A stretch of 64,000 bases of DNA from Conexibacter arvalis. Its GTDB lineage: Bacteria > Actinomycetota > Thermoleophilia > Solirubrobacterales > Solirubrobacteraceae. Below, in pieces: positions 15,520 through 24,036 of the stretch. Both the position numbers and the translations under genes were made by a program. The stretch covers positions 372,001-436,000 of the forward strand of contig NZ_JACHNU010000001.1 in assembly GCF_014199525.1 (NCBI RefSeq), written 5' to 3'. The stretch's first letter is position 1. Each line of letters begins with the position of its first letter. Below the pieces are notes generated by a model, which did not search any database, was not told where the DNA came from, and saw only the letters and a list, made by a program, of their open reading frames with translations.

Positions 15520-16533
15520 ATGAACCGCCGCCACCGCAACCACCACTCGCCCCACGCCCCCGAGGCGCGCCCGGCCAGCGCGATCGGCGCCAACGCTCGC
15601 GGCTCGACCGCGTTCGGCGCGGTCGCGGGCGGTGCGCTCGCCGTCGGCGCCGCGGCGATCGGCCGGCTCGCGATCGGCCGCCTCGCGATCGGCCGCGCGA
15701 AGGTGAAGCGCCTGGAGATCGACGAGCTGGTCGTCAACCGCGTCCACGCGCCGACCGGGCCGTTCGCCGGACGCGCGGCGTTCGGCGGTCCAGGCGCCGC
15801 CGCGCCCGCTCCCCCGCCACCCGGCGCCCCCACACCGGCGCCGCCCGCCCCGTCCCCGCCACCCGGCGGACCCGCTGCGGGCGGCCACGCCGGCCCGCCT
15901 CCGCCACCCGGCGGACCCGCTGCGGGCGGCCACCCCGGTCCGCCTCCGCCACCCGGCGGACCCGCTGCGGGCGGCCACCCCGGCCCTCCCCCGCCACCCG
16001 GCGGACCCGCTGCGGGCGGCCACCCCGGTCCGCCTCCGCCACCCGGCATCCCGCCTGCGGGCGCCCACCCCGGCGCTCCCGCGCCGCCGCCGGGCGCCCC
16101 GCCTCCGGGCGCCGCCGCGGCCGGTCCCCCGCCGGCACCCGGCGACGCCCAGCTGCGCGACCGCGCGGCGGCGTGGGTGGCCGCGTACGAGCGCGCGTGG
16201 CGGACGGCCGGGACCGAGCCGGTCGCCGATCTGTTCGCCCCCGACGCGACCTACTCGCTCAAGCCGTTCGAGCCGACCCTGACCGGCCACGCGGAGATCA
16301 TGGAGTTCTGGGACGCCGGCCGCGACGGCCCCGGCGAGCCGTTCACGCTGACGAGCGAGCACGTCGCCGCCGAGGGCGACGTCGCGGTGCTGCGGACCGA
16401 GGTCGTCTACGGCGCGCCCGAGCGGCGCTACCGCAACCTCTGGATCGTCCGCTTCGGCCCCGACGGCCGCGCCGTCGCGTTCGAGGAATGGCCGTTCGCG
16501 CCGAGCGGCGGCGACGGGAGCGAGACGGCCTGA
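15520..16533 (+). CDS. Pro/Gly-repeat protein with C-terminal SnoaL/NTF2-like domain
   Basis: 337 aa. Residues 20-75 form the repetitive hydrophobic block AVGAAAIGRLAIGRLAIGRA then LEIDELVVNRV, a motif seen in actinobacterial proteins of unknown function. Residues about 85-210 are a Pro/Gly linker with four near-perfect 15-residue repeats (GGPAAGGHPGPPPPP). From about residue 215 an NTF2-like fold follows (AAAWVAAYERAWRTAGTEPVADLFAPDATY, FWDAGRDGP, YRNLWIVRFGPDGR), as in SnoaL-like small-molecule binding domains. ATG 15520 was chosen because it starts the conserved block; no strong SD. Role unknown. Confidence 0.75.
   Translation: MNRRHRNHHSPHAPEARPASAIGANARGSTAFGAVAGGALAVGAAAIGRLAIGRLAIGRAKVKRLEIDELVVNRVHAPTGPFAGRAAFGGPGAAAPAPPPPGAPTPAPPAPSPPPGGPAAGGHAGPPPPPGGPAAGGHPGPPPPPGGPAAGGHPGPPPPPGGPAAGGHPGPPPPPGIPPAGAHPGAPAPPPGAPPPGAAAAGPPPAPGDAQLRDRAAAWVAAYERAWRTAGTEPVADLFAPDATYSLKPFEPTLTGHAEIMEFWDAGRDGPGEPFTLTSEHVAAEGDVAVLRTEVVYGAPERRYRNLWIVRFGPDGRAVAFEEWPFAPSGGDGSETA
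15859..16059. repeat. 45-bp coding tandem repeat, four and a half copies
   Basis: CCACCCGGCGGACCC recurs at 15859, 15904, 15949 and 15994 with a degenerate fifth unit at 16039. It encodes the 15-residue Pro/Gly repeats. Confidence 0.9.
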
Positions 16534-16565
16534 CGCGGCGCCCCGGCTCCGCCGTCGTTGTTCGC

Positions 16566-16582
16566 CGCGGTCGTTGACCGCG
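16566..16582. promoter_or_regulatory. 17-bp palindrome between NTF2-like and EamA genes
   Basis: CGCGGTC-GTT-GACCGCG, 28 bp upstream of the EamA start. Operator or weak terminator; the sequence does not decide. Confidence 0.35.
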
Positions 16583-16610
16583 CCCGGCGCAACTGCGAGC
16601 TTGGCGGGCG

Positions 16611-17453
16611 ATGACCGCACTGCTGCTCTCGCTCGGCGCGTCGCTCACCTGGGGCGTGGCCGACTTCGGCGCCGGCACCGCCGGCCGCTCGCGCAGCCCG
16701 GTCGCGGTCGCGCTGATGCTGCGCTTCGGCGGCCTCGTGTCGATCGGGCTGGTCGCGCTCGCGCTCGCCGCTCCGTGGGACCCGCCGCGGATGCCGCTGG
16801 CCGTCGGCGCCGGCGTCGCCACGGCGCTCGGCGGCATCGCGCTCGTGCGCGCGCTGGCGATCGGCCCGATGGGGATCACCGCGCCGATCATCGCGACGAG
16901 CGGCATCGTCCCCGCGGTCGTCGGGCTGTTCGGCGGCGCCGGCCTCGGCGCGGTCACGCTGGTCGGACTCGCCGTCGCGTGCGCCGGCGCCGTGCTCGCC
17001 AGCCGAGCACGCGGCCACGGCGGCGAGCGCGCGAACCGGGCGGGCATCGCCGCGGCGGTCGTCACGGCCGTCCTGATCGGATCGGCGCTGCTGCTGATCC
17101 ACGAGGCCTCCAAGGAGGTCGTCGTGACGGCGGTGCTGACGCAGCGGCTGACCGAGGTGACGCTGCTCGCTGCGCTGTTCGCGACCCGCCGAGCGCTGCG
17201 ACGCGAGGCGCCGCTGCGGCCCAGCGCCGCGATCCTCGGCCTCGGCGTCGTCGAGTCGTGCGCGATCACCCTCTACGCGACCGCCGCCGCGCTCGGGCCG
17301 CTGACGCTCGCTGCGATCCTCTCGTCGCTCTACCCGGTCGTCACGGTGGTGCTGGCGCGGACGATCCACCACGAGCGGCTGACGCGGCTGCAGCGGACCG
17401 GCGCGGCGCTGACGCTCGCCGGCGTCGCGCTCGTCGTCGCCGGGACCGCCTGA
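16611..17453 (+). CDS. EamA/DMT-family transporter
   Basis: 280 aa, about ten membrane helices, built as two EamA halves (ALLLSLGASLTWGVADFGAG at the start; VVESCAITLYATAAALGPLTLAAILSSLYPVVTVVLAR in the second half, the typical EamA block). A metabolite exporter/importer of the drug/metabolite superfamily in the inner membrane; substrate unknown. Stands alone, with a palindrome (16566-16582) upstream. Confidence 0.88.
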   Translation: MTALLLSLGASLTWGVADFGAGTAGRSRSPVAVALMLRFGGLVSIGLVALALAAPWDPPRMPLAVGAGVATALGGIALVRALAIGPMGITAPIIATSGIVPAVVGLFGGAGLGAVTLVGLAVACAGAVLASRARGHGGERANRAGIAAAVVTAVLIGSALLLIHEASKEVVVTAVLTQRLTEVTLLAALFATRRALRREAPLRPSAAILGLGVVESCAITLYATAAALGPLTLAAILSSLYPVVTVVLARTIHHERLTRLQRTGAALTLAGVALVVAGTA

Positions 17454-17526
17454 GCACCACCCCGTCCGCCGAGCACCGCCTGCGGACCGGCGCGGGGTAC
17501 CCGGCATCACCCGCACGCGATCGTTG

Positions 17527-17540
17527 TTAGGGTGCCCTAA
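17527..17540. promoter_or_regulatory. Iron-box-like palindrome overlapping -10 and start codon
   Basis: TTAGGGTGCCCTAA, a perfect 14-bp palindrome whose last base is the A of the start ATG. TAGGGT inside it serves as -10 with the start codon 6 nt on. The half-site TTAGG resembles the DtxR/IdeR consensus, although the whole is shorter than a canonical 19-bp iron box. An identical copy is at 62608-62621. Confidence 0.75.
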
Positions 17541-18547
17541 TGCGCTCGATCACCCGAATTCCGCTGCTGGCCCTCGTCGCCGCGCTGCTCGTGACGCTCG
17601 CGGGCTGCGGCTCCGACGACGACAGCGGCGGCAACGCCGCCACCACCACCGCGGCGACCTCGACCGCGACCGCCGGCGCCTTCCCCGTGACGATCGAGAA
17701 CGCGCTCGGGACGGTCGAGATCGAGCAGGCGCCCGAGCGCGTCGTCGCGCTCGACTTCCCGTCGGCCGACGCGGCGCTGGCGCTCGGCGTCAGACCGGTC
17801 GCGATCGCGAGAGTCGACTACGCCGACGACGGCATCCAGCCGTGGACGAAGGAGGCGCTCGGCGGCGAGCGACCGAAGCTGCTGACGACGTCGACCGGCT
17901 ACCCGGTCGAGCAGGTCGCGGCCGAGCGACCGGACCTGATCCTCGCCACGAACGCCTACGGCATCGGCGACGTCTACGACGAGCTGCGGCAGATCGCCCC
18001 GGTCGTCACGTTCGAGACCGGCGAGGGCGAGGACAGCTGGCAGCAGTCGACCGAGCGGATCGGCCGAGCGCTCGGCAGAGCGCAGGAGGCGGCCGACCTG
18101 ATCGCCGAGACCGAGCGGCAGGTCGCCGACGCCCGCAGAGCGAATCCCGACTTCGAGGGCAAGGAGATCGCCTTCTTCAACGCCGTCGACAGAACGGCGT
18201 GGGCGATCAACCGGCACGAGGACTTCTCGATCAAGTTCCTCGCCGACCTCGGCTTCGTCCTCTCCCCGCAGATCGCGAGACTGAGAGGAACGGAGGGCCG
18301 CGCGCAGATCAGCGCCGAGCGCTACGAGCTGCTCGACGCCGACGTCGTGATCGGCACCTCGCCGTCGCCGGCCGAGCTGAGAGCGCTCGCCGCCAACCCG
18401 CTGTTCGAGCGGCTGCCGGCCGTCAGAGCGGGCCGCTACGTCGAGCTGCCGCTGTCGCCGGCGACGTCGATGGCCTTCCCGTCGGCGTTGAGCGTCCAGT
18501 ACGGCCTGCGGGAGATCGTGCCGCTGCTCGAGCAAGCGGCGCGGTAG
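17540..18547 (+). CDS. Iron-siderophore ABC transporter substrate-binding lipoprotein
   Basis: 335 aa. Signal sequence with lipobox LAGC (Cys23), a Thr/Ala linker, then the FecB/FepB fold: FPVTIENALGTVEIEQAPERVVALDFPSADAALALG, PEVxxxRPDLILATN-type loop (QVAAERPDLILATNAYG) and the interlobe helix. It binds ferric siderophore at the cell surface for delivery to a FecCD permease, none of which is encoded here, so the permease must be elsewhere. Expression is likely iron-repressed through the palindrome overlapping its start. Paralog of the gene at 62621. Confidence 0.88.
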   Translation: MRSITRIPLLALVAALLVTLAGCGSDDDSGGNAATTTAATSTATAGAFPVTIENALGTVEIEQAPERVVALDFPSADAALALGVRPVAIARVDYADDGIQPWTKEALGGERPKLLTTSTGYPVEQVAAERPDLILATNAYGIGDVYDELRQIAPVVTFETGEGEDSWQQSTERIGRALGRAQEAADLIAETERQVADARRANPDFEGKEIAFFNAVDRTAWAINRHEDFSIKFLADLGFVLSPQIARLRGTEGRAQISAERYELLDADVVIGTSPSPAELRALAANPLFERLPAVRAGRYVELPLSPATSMAFPSALSVQYGLREIVPLLEQAAR

Positions 18548-18610
18548 CGCCGGCGGCGCCCGCCCCGGCTCAGCCGCCGGGCCGGGCGCCCCGCCTCCTA
18601 TCCTGAGGGG

Positions 18611-21600
18611 GTGTCCTCGCAGTCCCTCCCGGAGGCGCCGCTCGCCGACCTGCGCGCCCGCCTGCCCGAGCTGACGATCCGCGACGAGCACCGCATCAAG
18701 CGGCGCTTCGACCGCCTGCGCGGGATCCACGGCGACGAGGCGCGCGGCGAGGAGCTGCTGAAGATCGCCACCGAGATCGAGCGGGCGGAGGCGAAGGTCG
18801 CCGCGAGGCGGCTGCTCGTCCCCCAGGTCTCCTACCCGCCGCAGCTGCCGGTCAGCGCGCGCAAGGACGAGCTGGCGGAGGCGATCCGCGACAACCAGGT
18901 CGTCGTCGTCGCCGGCGAGACCGGTTCGGGCAAGACGACCCAGCTGCCGAAGATCTGCCTCGAGCTGGGGCGCGGGGTGCGCGGCGCGATCGCCCACACG
19001 CAGCCGCGCCGGCTGGCCGCGCGGACGGTCGCGGAGCGGATCGCCGAGGAGCTGAACGTGCCGCTCGGCGACGCCGTCGGCTACTCGGTCCGCTTCAACG
19101 ACCGCTCCAGCGAGGAGACGCTCGTGCGGCTGGTCACCGACGGCCTGCTGCTGGCGCAGATCCAGCGCGACCCGCTGCTGCGCCGCTACGACACGATCAT
19201 CGTCGACGAGGCGCACGAGCGCAGCCTCAACATCGACTTCCTGCTCGGCTGCATCAAGCGGATCCTGCCGAAGCGGCCGGAGCTGAAGCTGATCGTCACC
19301 TCCGCGACGATCGACCCGCAGCGCTTCTCGGCCCACTTCGACGACGCGCCGATCGTCGAGGTCTCCGGCCGCACCTACCCGGTCGAGGTCCGCTACCGGC
19401 CGCTGGCGGTCGAGCCGCCCGAGGGCGAGGACGGAGACGGCGACGCGCCCGAGCCCGACGACCGCGACCAGGTCGACGCGATCGGCGACGCCGTCCGCGA
19501 GCTGCAGCGCGAAGGCCGCGGCGACGTGCTCGTCTTCCTCTCCGGCGAGCGCGAGATCCGCGACACGGCCGACGCGCTCAGCTCCCGCTTCGGGCAGAGA
19601 ATGGACATCCTGCCGCTCTACGCGCGGCTGGCGACCGCCGAGCAGCAGAAGGTCTTCAGAGCCCATTCGAGACCGCGCGTCGTGCTGGCGACCAACGTCG
19701 CCGAGACGTCGCTGACCGTCCCGGGGATCAGATACGTCGTCGACCCCGGCAGCGCCCGCATCTCCCGCTACAGCGCGCGGCTGAAGGTCCAGCGGCTGCC
19801 GATCGAGCCGGTCTCGCAGGCCTCCGCCGACCAGCGCAAGGGCCGCTGCGGCCGCACCTCCGACGGCATCTGCATCCGCCTCTACTCCGAGGAGCAGTTC
19901 GAGGCCCGCCCGCGCTTCACCGACCCGGAGATCCTGCGCACGAATCTCGCCTCGGTGATCCTGCAGATGGCGGCGCTCGGACTCGGCTCGATCGAGGAGT
20001 TCCCGTTCCTGGAGCCGCCCGACAGACGCCAGGTGCGCGACGGCGTGCTGCTGCTGCAGGAGCTGGGGGCGTTGGCGCCGCCGCGGCGCTCCGACGGCGA
20101 CGGCCGCAGCCGCGAGCTGGGGGCGCTCGACGGCGGCACGCTGACCCCGCTCGGCCGCAAGCTCGCGCAGCTGCCGGTCGACCCGCGGCTGGGCCGGATG
20201 GTGCTGGAGGCCGACCGGCTCGGCTGCGCCAGCGAGGTGATCGTGATCGCGGCGGCGCTGTCGATCCAGGACCCGCGCGAGCGGCCGACCGAGCACCAGG
20301 CGCAGGCCGACCAGTCGCATGCGCGCTTCAAGGACGACCACTCCGACTTCGCCGCCTACCTCAACCTGTGGAGATACGTGCGCGAGCAGCAGCGCGCACT
20401 GTCGAACTCGCAGTTCCGCAAGCGGCTGAAGAGAGAGTTCCTCCACTACCTGCGCGTGCGCGAGTGGCAGGACCTCGCCGGGCAGCTGCGCGAGGCGGCC
20501 AGGAGCGTCGGCGTGAAGCTCAACCAGCAGCACGCCGAGCTGCCGGAGGTCCACAGAGCGATCCTCGCCGGCCTCCTCTCCCACCTCGGCGTGAAGGAGG
20601 CGAGCGCGAGAAGACGGGGCGAGTACCTTGGCGCGCGCGGGGCGAGATTCGCGATCTTCCCGGGCTCGGGCCAGGCGCGCAGACAGCCGCCATGGGTGAT
20701 GGCGGCCGAGCTGGTCGAGACCTCGCGGCTGTGGGGCCGGGTCGTCGCGCGGATCGAGCCCGAGTGGGTCGAGCCGCTCGCCGAGCACCTCGTCAGACGG
20801 ACCCACTCGGAGCCGCGCTGGGAGAAGAAGCGGGCCGAGGTCGTCGCGACCGAGCGGGTGACGCTGTACGGGCTGCCGATCGTCGCGGCGCGGACGGTCT
20901 CCTACGCCAGGATCGACCCGGCGCTCGCGCGCGAGCTGTTCATCCGCCGCGCGCTGGTCGAGGAGGAGTGGCAGACGCGCCACCGCTTCTTCCACGACAA
21001 CCGCGAGCTGATCGAGCGGATCGAGGAACTCGAGCACAGAGCCCGCCGCCGCGACATCCTCGTCGGCGACGACGTCCTGTTCGACTTCTACGACGAGCGG
21101 ATCCCGGCCGAGGTCGTCTCCGGCGCCCACTTCGACAGCTGGTGGAAGCGCGCCCGCCAGCGGGATCCGAGACTGCTGACCTTCACGAGAGAGCTGCTCG
21201 TCGACCGCGACAAGGCCGCCGGCGCGCTCGACGAGCGGGCGCGGCCCGACAGCTGGAGCCAGGGGACGCTGGAGCTGCCGCTCACCTACCACTTCGAGCC
21301 GGGCGCCGACCACGACGGCGTCACCGCGCACGTGCCGCTGTCGGCGCTCGCGGGCCTGAGAGAGCAGGGCTTCGAGTGGCTCGTGCCGGCCTTCCGGCTG
21401 GAGCTGGTGACGGCACTGATCCGCTCGCTGCCGAAGGAGCTGCGGCGGCCGCTCGTGCCGGTCCCCGACGTCGCGGCGCAGATCGTCGGCGCGCTGACGC
21501 CCGAGGACGTCGCCAGAGGCGCGCTGCTCGACACGATCGCGCGGTTGATCGGCAGAGTGCGCGGCGTGCGCGTCGCGCCCGGCGACTTCGACCGCTCGCG

Positions 21601-22621
21601 GCTGCCGGCGTGGCTGCGGATGCGCTTCTCGATCGAGGACGAGCGAGGGAGAGTGCTCGCCGAGGGCGACGACCTCGAGGCGCTGCGGGCGCGCGTGCGG
21701 CCGCGGCTGCAGGCGCAGCTGACGAGACGGGCCGGCTCGTCGCTGGAGAGAACCGGCCTGAGCGCGTGGACGATCGGGACGCTGCCCAGAACGGTCGAGC
21801 TGCCCGGCAGCGGCGGGATCGCGAAGGCCTACCCAGCGCTCGTCGACGAGGGCTCGACGGTCGGCGTGAAGGTGCTCGACACGCCGGCGCAGCAGTGGGC
21901 GGCGATGCACGCCGGCACGCGGCGCCTGCTGCTGCTCTCGGTCCCGCCGGCGACCGTCAGACAGGTGCAGAAGCAGCTCGGGATGGGCGACGCGCTGGCG
22001 CTCGCGGCGGCGCCCCACGGCGGCGCCGGCCCGGCGCTCGACGACGCGCTGCTGGCCGCCGTCGACGGTCTGATGGCCGAGGCCGGCGGTCCGGCGTGGG
22101 ATGCCGCCGGCTTCCAGCGGCTGCGCGACCACGTCGCCGGCGAGCTGTTCGAGCGGACGCTCCAGCTCGCCCGCCAGGTCGCGCGGATCCTCGCGCTGCG
22201 CGGCGAGATCATGGAGCGGATCGCGCAGCTGTCGGCGGCCCAGTTCGAGCCGGTGCGGCTCGACGTCGCCCGCCAGCTCGGCCGGCTCGTCTACCCCGGC
22301 TTCGTCGCCGCGACCGGCGCCGCACGGCTGCCCGACGTCGAGCGCTACCTGCGCGGCGCGCTCCATCGCCTCGAGCGCGTCCCCGACCACCGCGCCGCCG
22401 ACGCCGACCGCATGAAGGCCGTCCACGAGCTGGAGGAGGCCGTCCGCGAGCGGCGCGACAGCTGGCCGCCCGGCCGACCCATGCCGCCGGTGATGTTCGA
22501 GCTGCAGTGGCAGCTGGAGGAGTTGCGCATGAGCCACTTCGCGCAGGGGCTCGGCGTCAGAGGCCAGGTCTCCTCCAAGCGGATCCGCAGACTGCTCGCG
22601 GAGGCGTGGGCGGCGGGGTAG
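18611..22621 (+). CDS. hrpA: ATP-dependent RNA helicase HrpA
   Basis: 1336 aa, the usual HrpA length. Walker A GETGSGKT (residues 102-109), DEAH (199-202), SAT (231-233) and motif VI QRKGRCGRT (408-416) define a DEAH-box helicase. A helicase-associated winged helix/ratchet, an OB-fold region and the large C-terminal DUF3418 follow. HrpA acts on RNA in the cytoplasm (mRNA processing, and in E. coli rescue of stalled or collided ribosomes). GTG 18611 follows TATCCT at 18599-18604 by 6 nt, so a leaderless mRNA is likely. AGA arginine codons are strikingly frequent here. Confidence 0.96.
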   Translation: MSSQSLPEAPLADLRARLPELTIRDEHRIKRRFDRLRGIHGDEARGEELLKIATEIERAEAKVAARRLLVPQVSYPPQLPVSARKDELAEAIRDNQVVVVAGETGSGKTTQLPKICLELGRGVRGAIAHTQPRRLAARTVAERIAEELNVPLGDAVGYSVRFNDRSSEETLVRLVTDGLLLAQIQRDPLLRRYDTIIVDEAHERSLNIDFLLGCIKRILPKRPELKLIVTSATIDPQRFSAHFDDAPIVEVSGRTYPVEVRYRPLAVEPPEGEDGDGDAPEPDDRDQVDAIGDAVRELQREGRGDVLVFLSGEREIRDTADALSSRFGQRMDILPLYARLATAEQQKVFRAHSRPRVVLATNVAETSLTVPGIRYVVDPGSARISRYSARLKVQRLPIEPVSQASADQRKGRCGRTSDGICIRLYSEEQFEARPRFTDPEILRTNLASVILQMAALGLGSIEEFPFLEPPDRRQVRDGVLLLQELGALAPPRRSDGDGRSRELGALDGGTLTPLGRKLAQLPVDPRLGRMVLEADRLGCASEVIVIAAALSIQDPRERPTEHQAQADQSHARFKDDHSDFAAYLNLWRYVREQQRALSNSQFRKRLKREFLHYLRVREWQDLAGQLREAARSVGVKLNQQHAELPEVHRAILAGLLSHLGVKEASARRRGEYLGARGARFAIFPGSGQARRQPPWVMAAELVETSRLWGRVVARIEPEWVEPLAEHLVRRTHSEPRWEKKRAEVVATERVTLYGLPIVAARTVSYARIDPALARELFIRRALVEEEWQTRHRFFHDNRELIERIEELEHRARRRDILVGDDVLFDFYDERIPAEVVSGAHFDSWWKRARQRDPRLLTFTRELLVDRDKAAGALDERARPDSWSQGTLELPLTYHFEPGADHDGVTAHVPLSALAGLREQGFEWLVPAFRLELVTALIRSLPKELRRPLVPVPDVAAQIVGALTPEDVARGALLDTIARLIGRVRGVRVAPGDFDRSRLPAWLRMRFSIEDERGRVLAEGDDLEALRARVRPRLQAQLTRRAGSSLERTGLSAWTIGTLPRTVELPGSGGIAKAYPALVDEGSTVGVKVLDTPAQQWAAMHAGTRRLLLLSVPPATVRQVQKQLGMGDALALAAAPHGGAGPALDDALLAAVDGLMAEAGGPAWDAAGFQRLRDHVAGELFERTLQLARQVARILALRGEIMERIAQLSAAQFEPVRLDVARQLGRLVYPGFVAATGAARLPDVERYLRGALHRLERVPDHRAADADRMKAVHELEEAVRERRDSWPPGRPMPPVMFELQWQLEELRMSHFAQGLGVRGQVSSKRIRRLLAEAWAAG

Positions 22622-22636
22622 GCGGTCAGCTCGCCG

Positions 22637-23875
22637 TCAGCGCCAGAGCCCGCTCAACGGCACCGCCCACAGGCGCTCGCCGAGCGGCACCGTCGCGCGT
22701 CCCGTGCAGAGCACCACTCCACAGACGAAGCGGTCGCCGAGGCGGTCGCGCAGATATCGAAGCCCACGGGTGTCCGACGTGGCGACGGTGGCGGCGGCCT
22801 TGACCTCCACCGCTGCGATCCGACCGTCGGCCGCCTCTACGACGACGTCGACCTCCCGCCCGTCGCGGTCGCGGAAGAAGTAGAGGTCGCTGAGCAGCTC
22901 CTCGCACCATCCCGCCTGACGCACGAGCTCGTTGACCGCGAAGGTCTCGAGCGCCCGACCGCCCAGCGAGCCGTCCGCCACGAGCCGTTCGGCCGACGTC
23001 CCGAGCAGAGAGCAGAGCAGCCCGCTGTCCGTGACGAACAGCTTCGGCGTCTTCACCTCGCGTTGACTGAAGTTCCCCGACCACGGCCGCAGCAGGTGCA
23101 CGAGGAACAGTTGCTGGAGCAGCGCGACGTGCGCACGCGCGGTGTTGGGACTGACGCGCATGTCCCGGCCGAGGCTGTCGAAGTTCGCCAACTCCCCGGA
23201 GCGCGTCGCCACCGTCCGCAGGAGCCGCGGCATCGAGCTCGGATCGGTCTGCGGCGCAACGTCCCGGAGATCCCGGCCGAGCAGCGTCTCGACGTACGCG
23301 CGGAAGTACCCCTGGCGGCGCAGGTCGTTGCGGCCGTAGGCGTCCGGGAAGCCCCCGCGCGCGATCGTCTCGGCGTGCGACGCGAGGCCGGGCGACTGCT
23401 CGTAGAGCTGCGGCGGACGCCCCGCGAACAACTGGTCGATCAGCGTTTGCTCGGTGCCATGCAGCTCGCTCTGAGCGAACGGCCAGAGGCGCAGGTACTC
23501 CGCTCGACCGGGCAGCGCGTCCGCGACGCCGCGCTGGGTGAGCAGATCGGCCGAGCCGGTGATCACGAACTGGCCTGGCGTCGGATCGGCGTCCACCACG
23601 ATCTTCAGCGCCAGCATCAGGTTCGGCGCTCGCTGTATCTCGTCGATGATCGCCGGGCGAGTGACACCCGCCAGGAAACCGTCGGGGTCGCGCAGCGCCT
23701 GTTCACGGACGGTCTGGTCATCGAGTGTCACGTAGGCCCGAAAGCCCCGCCCGTCGAGCAGCGTTCTCGCGAGCGTGCTCTTGCCCGACTGACGCGGGCC
23801 AAGGATGGCGGCGACCCGCGTGTCGGCGAGGATCTCGTCGAGCCGAGGTGTCAGGGCACGCCGGATCAACGCCAT
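22637..23875 (-). CDS. AAA ATPase with DUF4143 domain
   Basis: 412 aa. Walker A GPRQSGKST (26-34) and Walker B AIIDEIQ (75-81) of the AAA_14 group, then sensor region FVITGSADLL, and a C-terminal DUF4143 half ending in a PD-(D/E)XK-like pattern (REVDVVVE with AVEVKA). Family members are common, mobile and poorly understood; nuclease or toxin/defence roles have been proposed. Convergent with hrpA, 15 bp apart. Its promoter (-10 TATTAT, 23885-23890) lies under four 23-bp iterons. AGA codons are scarce compared with hrpA, consistent with horizontal acquisition. Confidence 0.85.
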   Translation of the reverse strand: MALIRRALTPRLDEILADTRVAAILGPRQSGKSTLARTLLDGRGFRAYVTLDDQTVREQALRDPDGFLAGVTRPAIIDEIQRAPNLMLALKIVVDADPTPGQFVITGSADLLTQRGVADALPGRAEYLRLWPFAQSELHGTEQTLIDQLFAGRPPQLYEQSPGLASHAETIARGGFPDAYGRNDLRRQGYFRAYVETLLGRDLRDVAPQTDPSSMPRLLRTVATRSGELANFDSLGRDMRVSPNTARAHVALLQQLFLVHLLRPWSGNFSQREVKTPKLFVTDSGLLCSLLGTSAERLVADGSLGGRALETFAVNELVRQAGWCEELLSDLYFFRDRDGREVDVVVEAADGRIAAVEVKAAATVATSDTRGLRYLRDRLGDRFVCGVVLCTGRATVPLGERLWAVPLSGLWR

Positions 23876-23884
23876 GCCGGCAGC

Positions 23885-23890
23885 ATAATA
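23885..23890 (-). promoter_or_regulatory. -10 box of the AAA/DUF4143 gene
   Basis: TATTAT on the minus strand, 9 nt before the ATG at 23875. One of the few near-consensus -10 elements in this GC-rich window. Confidence 0.6.
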
Positions 23891-23895
23891 CCTCG

Positions 23896-23987
23896 GCTGA
23901 TCTTCAGGCGTCGACCTCGCTGATCTGCAGAACTAAGCCTCGCTGATCTTCAGGTGCGCGGGTCGCTGATCTGCAACTCGCGACCTC
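23896..23987. repeat. Four 23-bp iterons upstream of the AAA/DUF4143 gene
   Basis: GCTGATCTTCAGG or GCTGATCTGCA(G/A) starts at 23896, 23919, 23942 and 23965, exactly 23 bp apart. Each unit ends in TC, and the remainder is variable. Units alternate TTC and TGC versions. CTGAtctTCAG within the core is itself an inverted repeat. The array abuts the -10 of the AAA gene and covers its upstream region, so it looks like a repeated operator. Confidence 0.85.
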
Positions 23988-24036
23988 GCCGCTCCGCGAG
24001 CGCGAAGCGGAGCCGCGGATCGCGCGGTGGACCGGG

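Noticed and set aside
15859-16059. CRISPR-like array
   Set aside because: The 45-bp units are contiguous with no unique spacers and lie inside a coding sequence as Pro/Gly codon repeats.
17537-22537. A 1666-codon open frame antisense to hrpA, and similar long antisense frames over 51501-55553, 41331-44510, 30792-34184 and 1658-4378
   Set aside because: In DNA of this GC content stop codons are rare in all frames. These frames have low-complexity Arg/Ala/Gly composition, no domain and lie opposite well-recognised genes.
23896-23987. CRISPR array or plasmid-type replication origin
   Set aside because: Units of 23 bp without spacer-repeat structure, no cas genes, no rep gene and no AT-rich melting region next to it.
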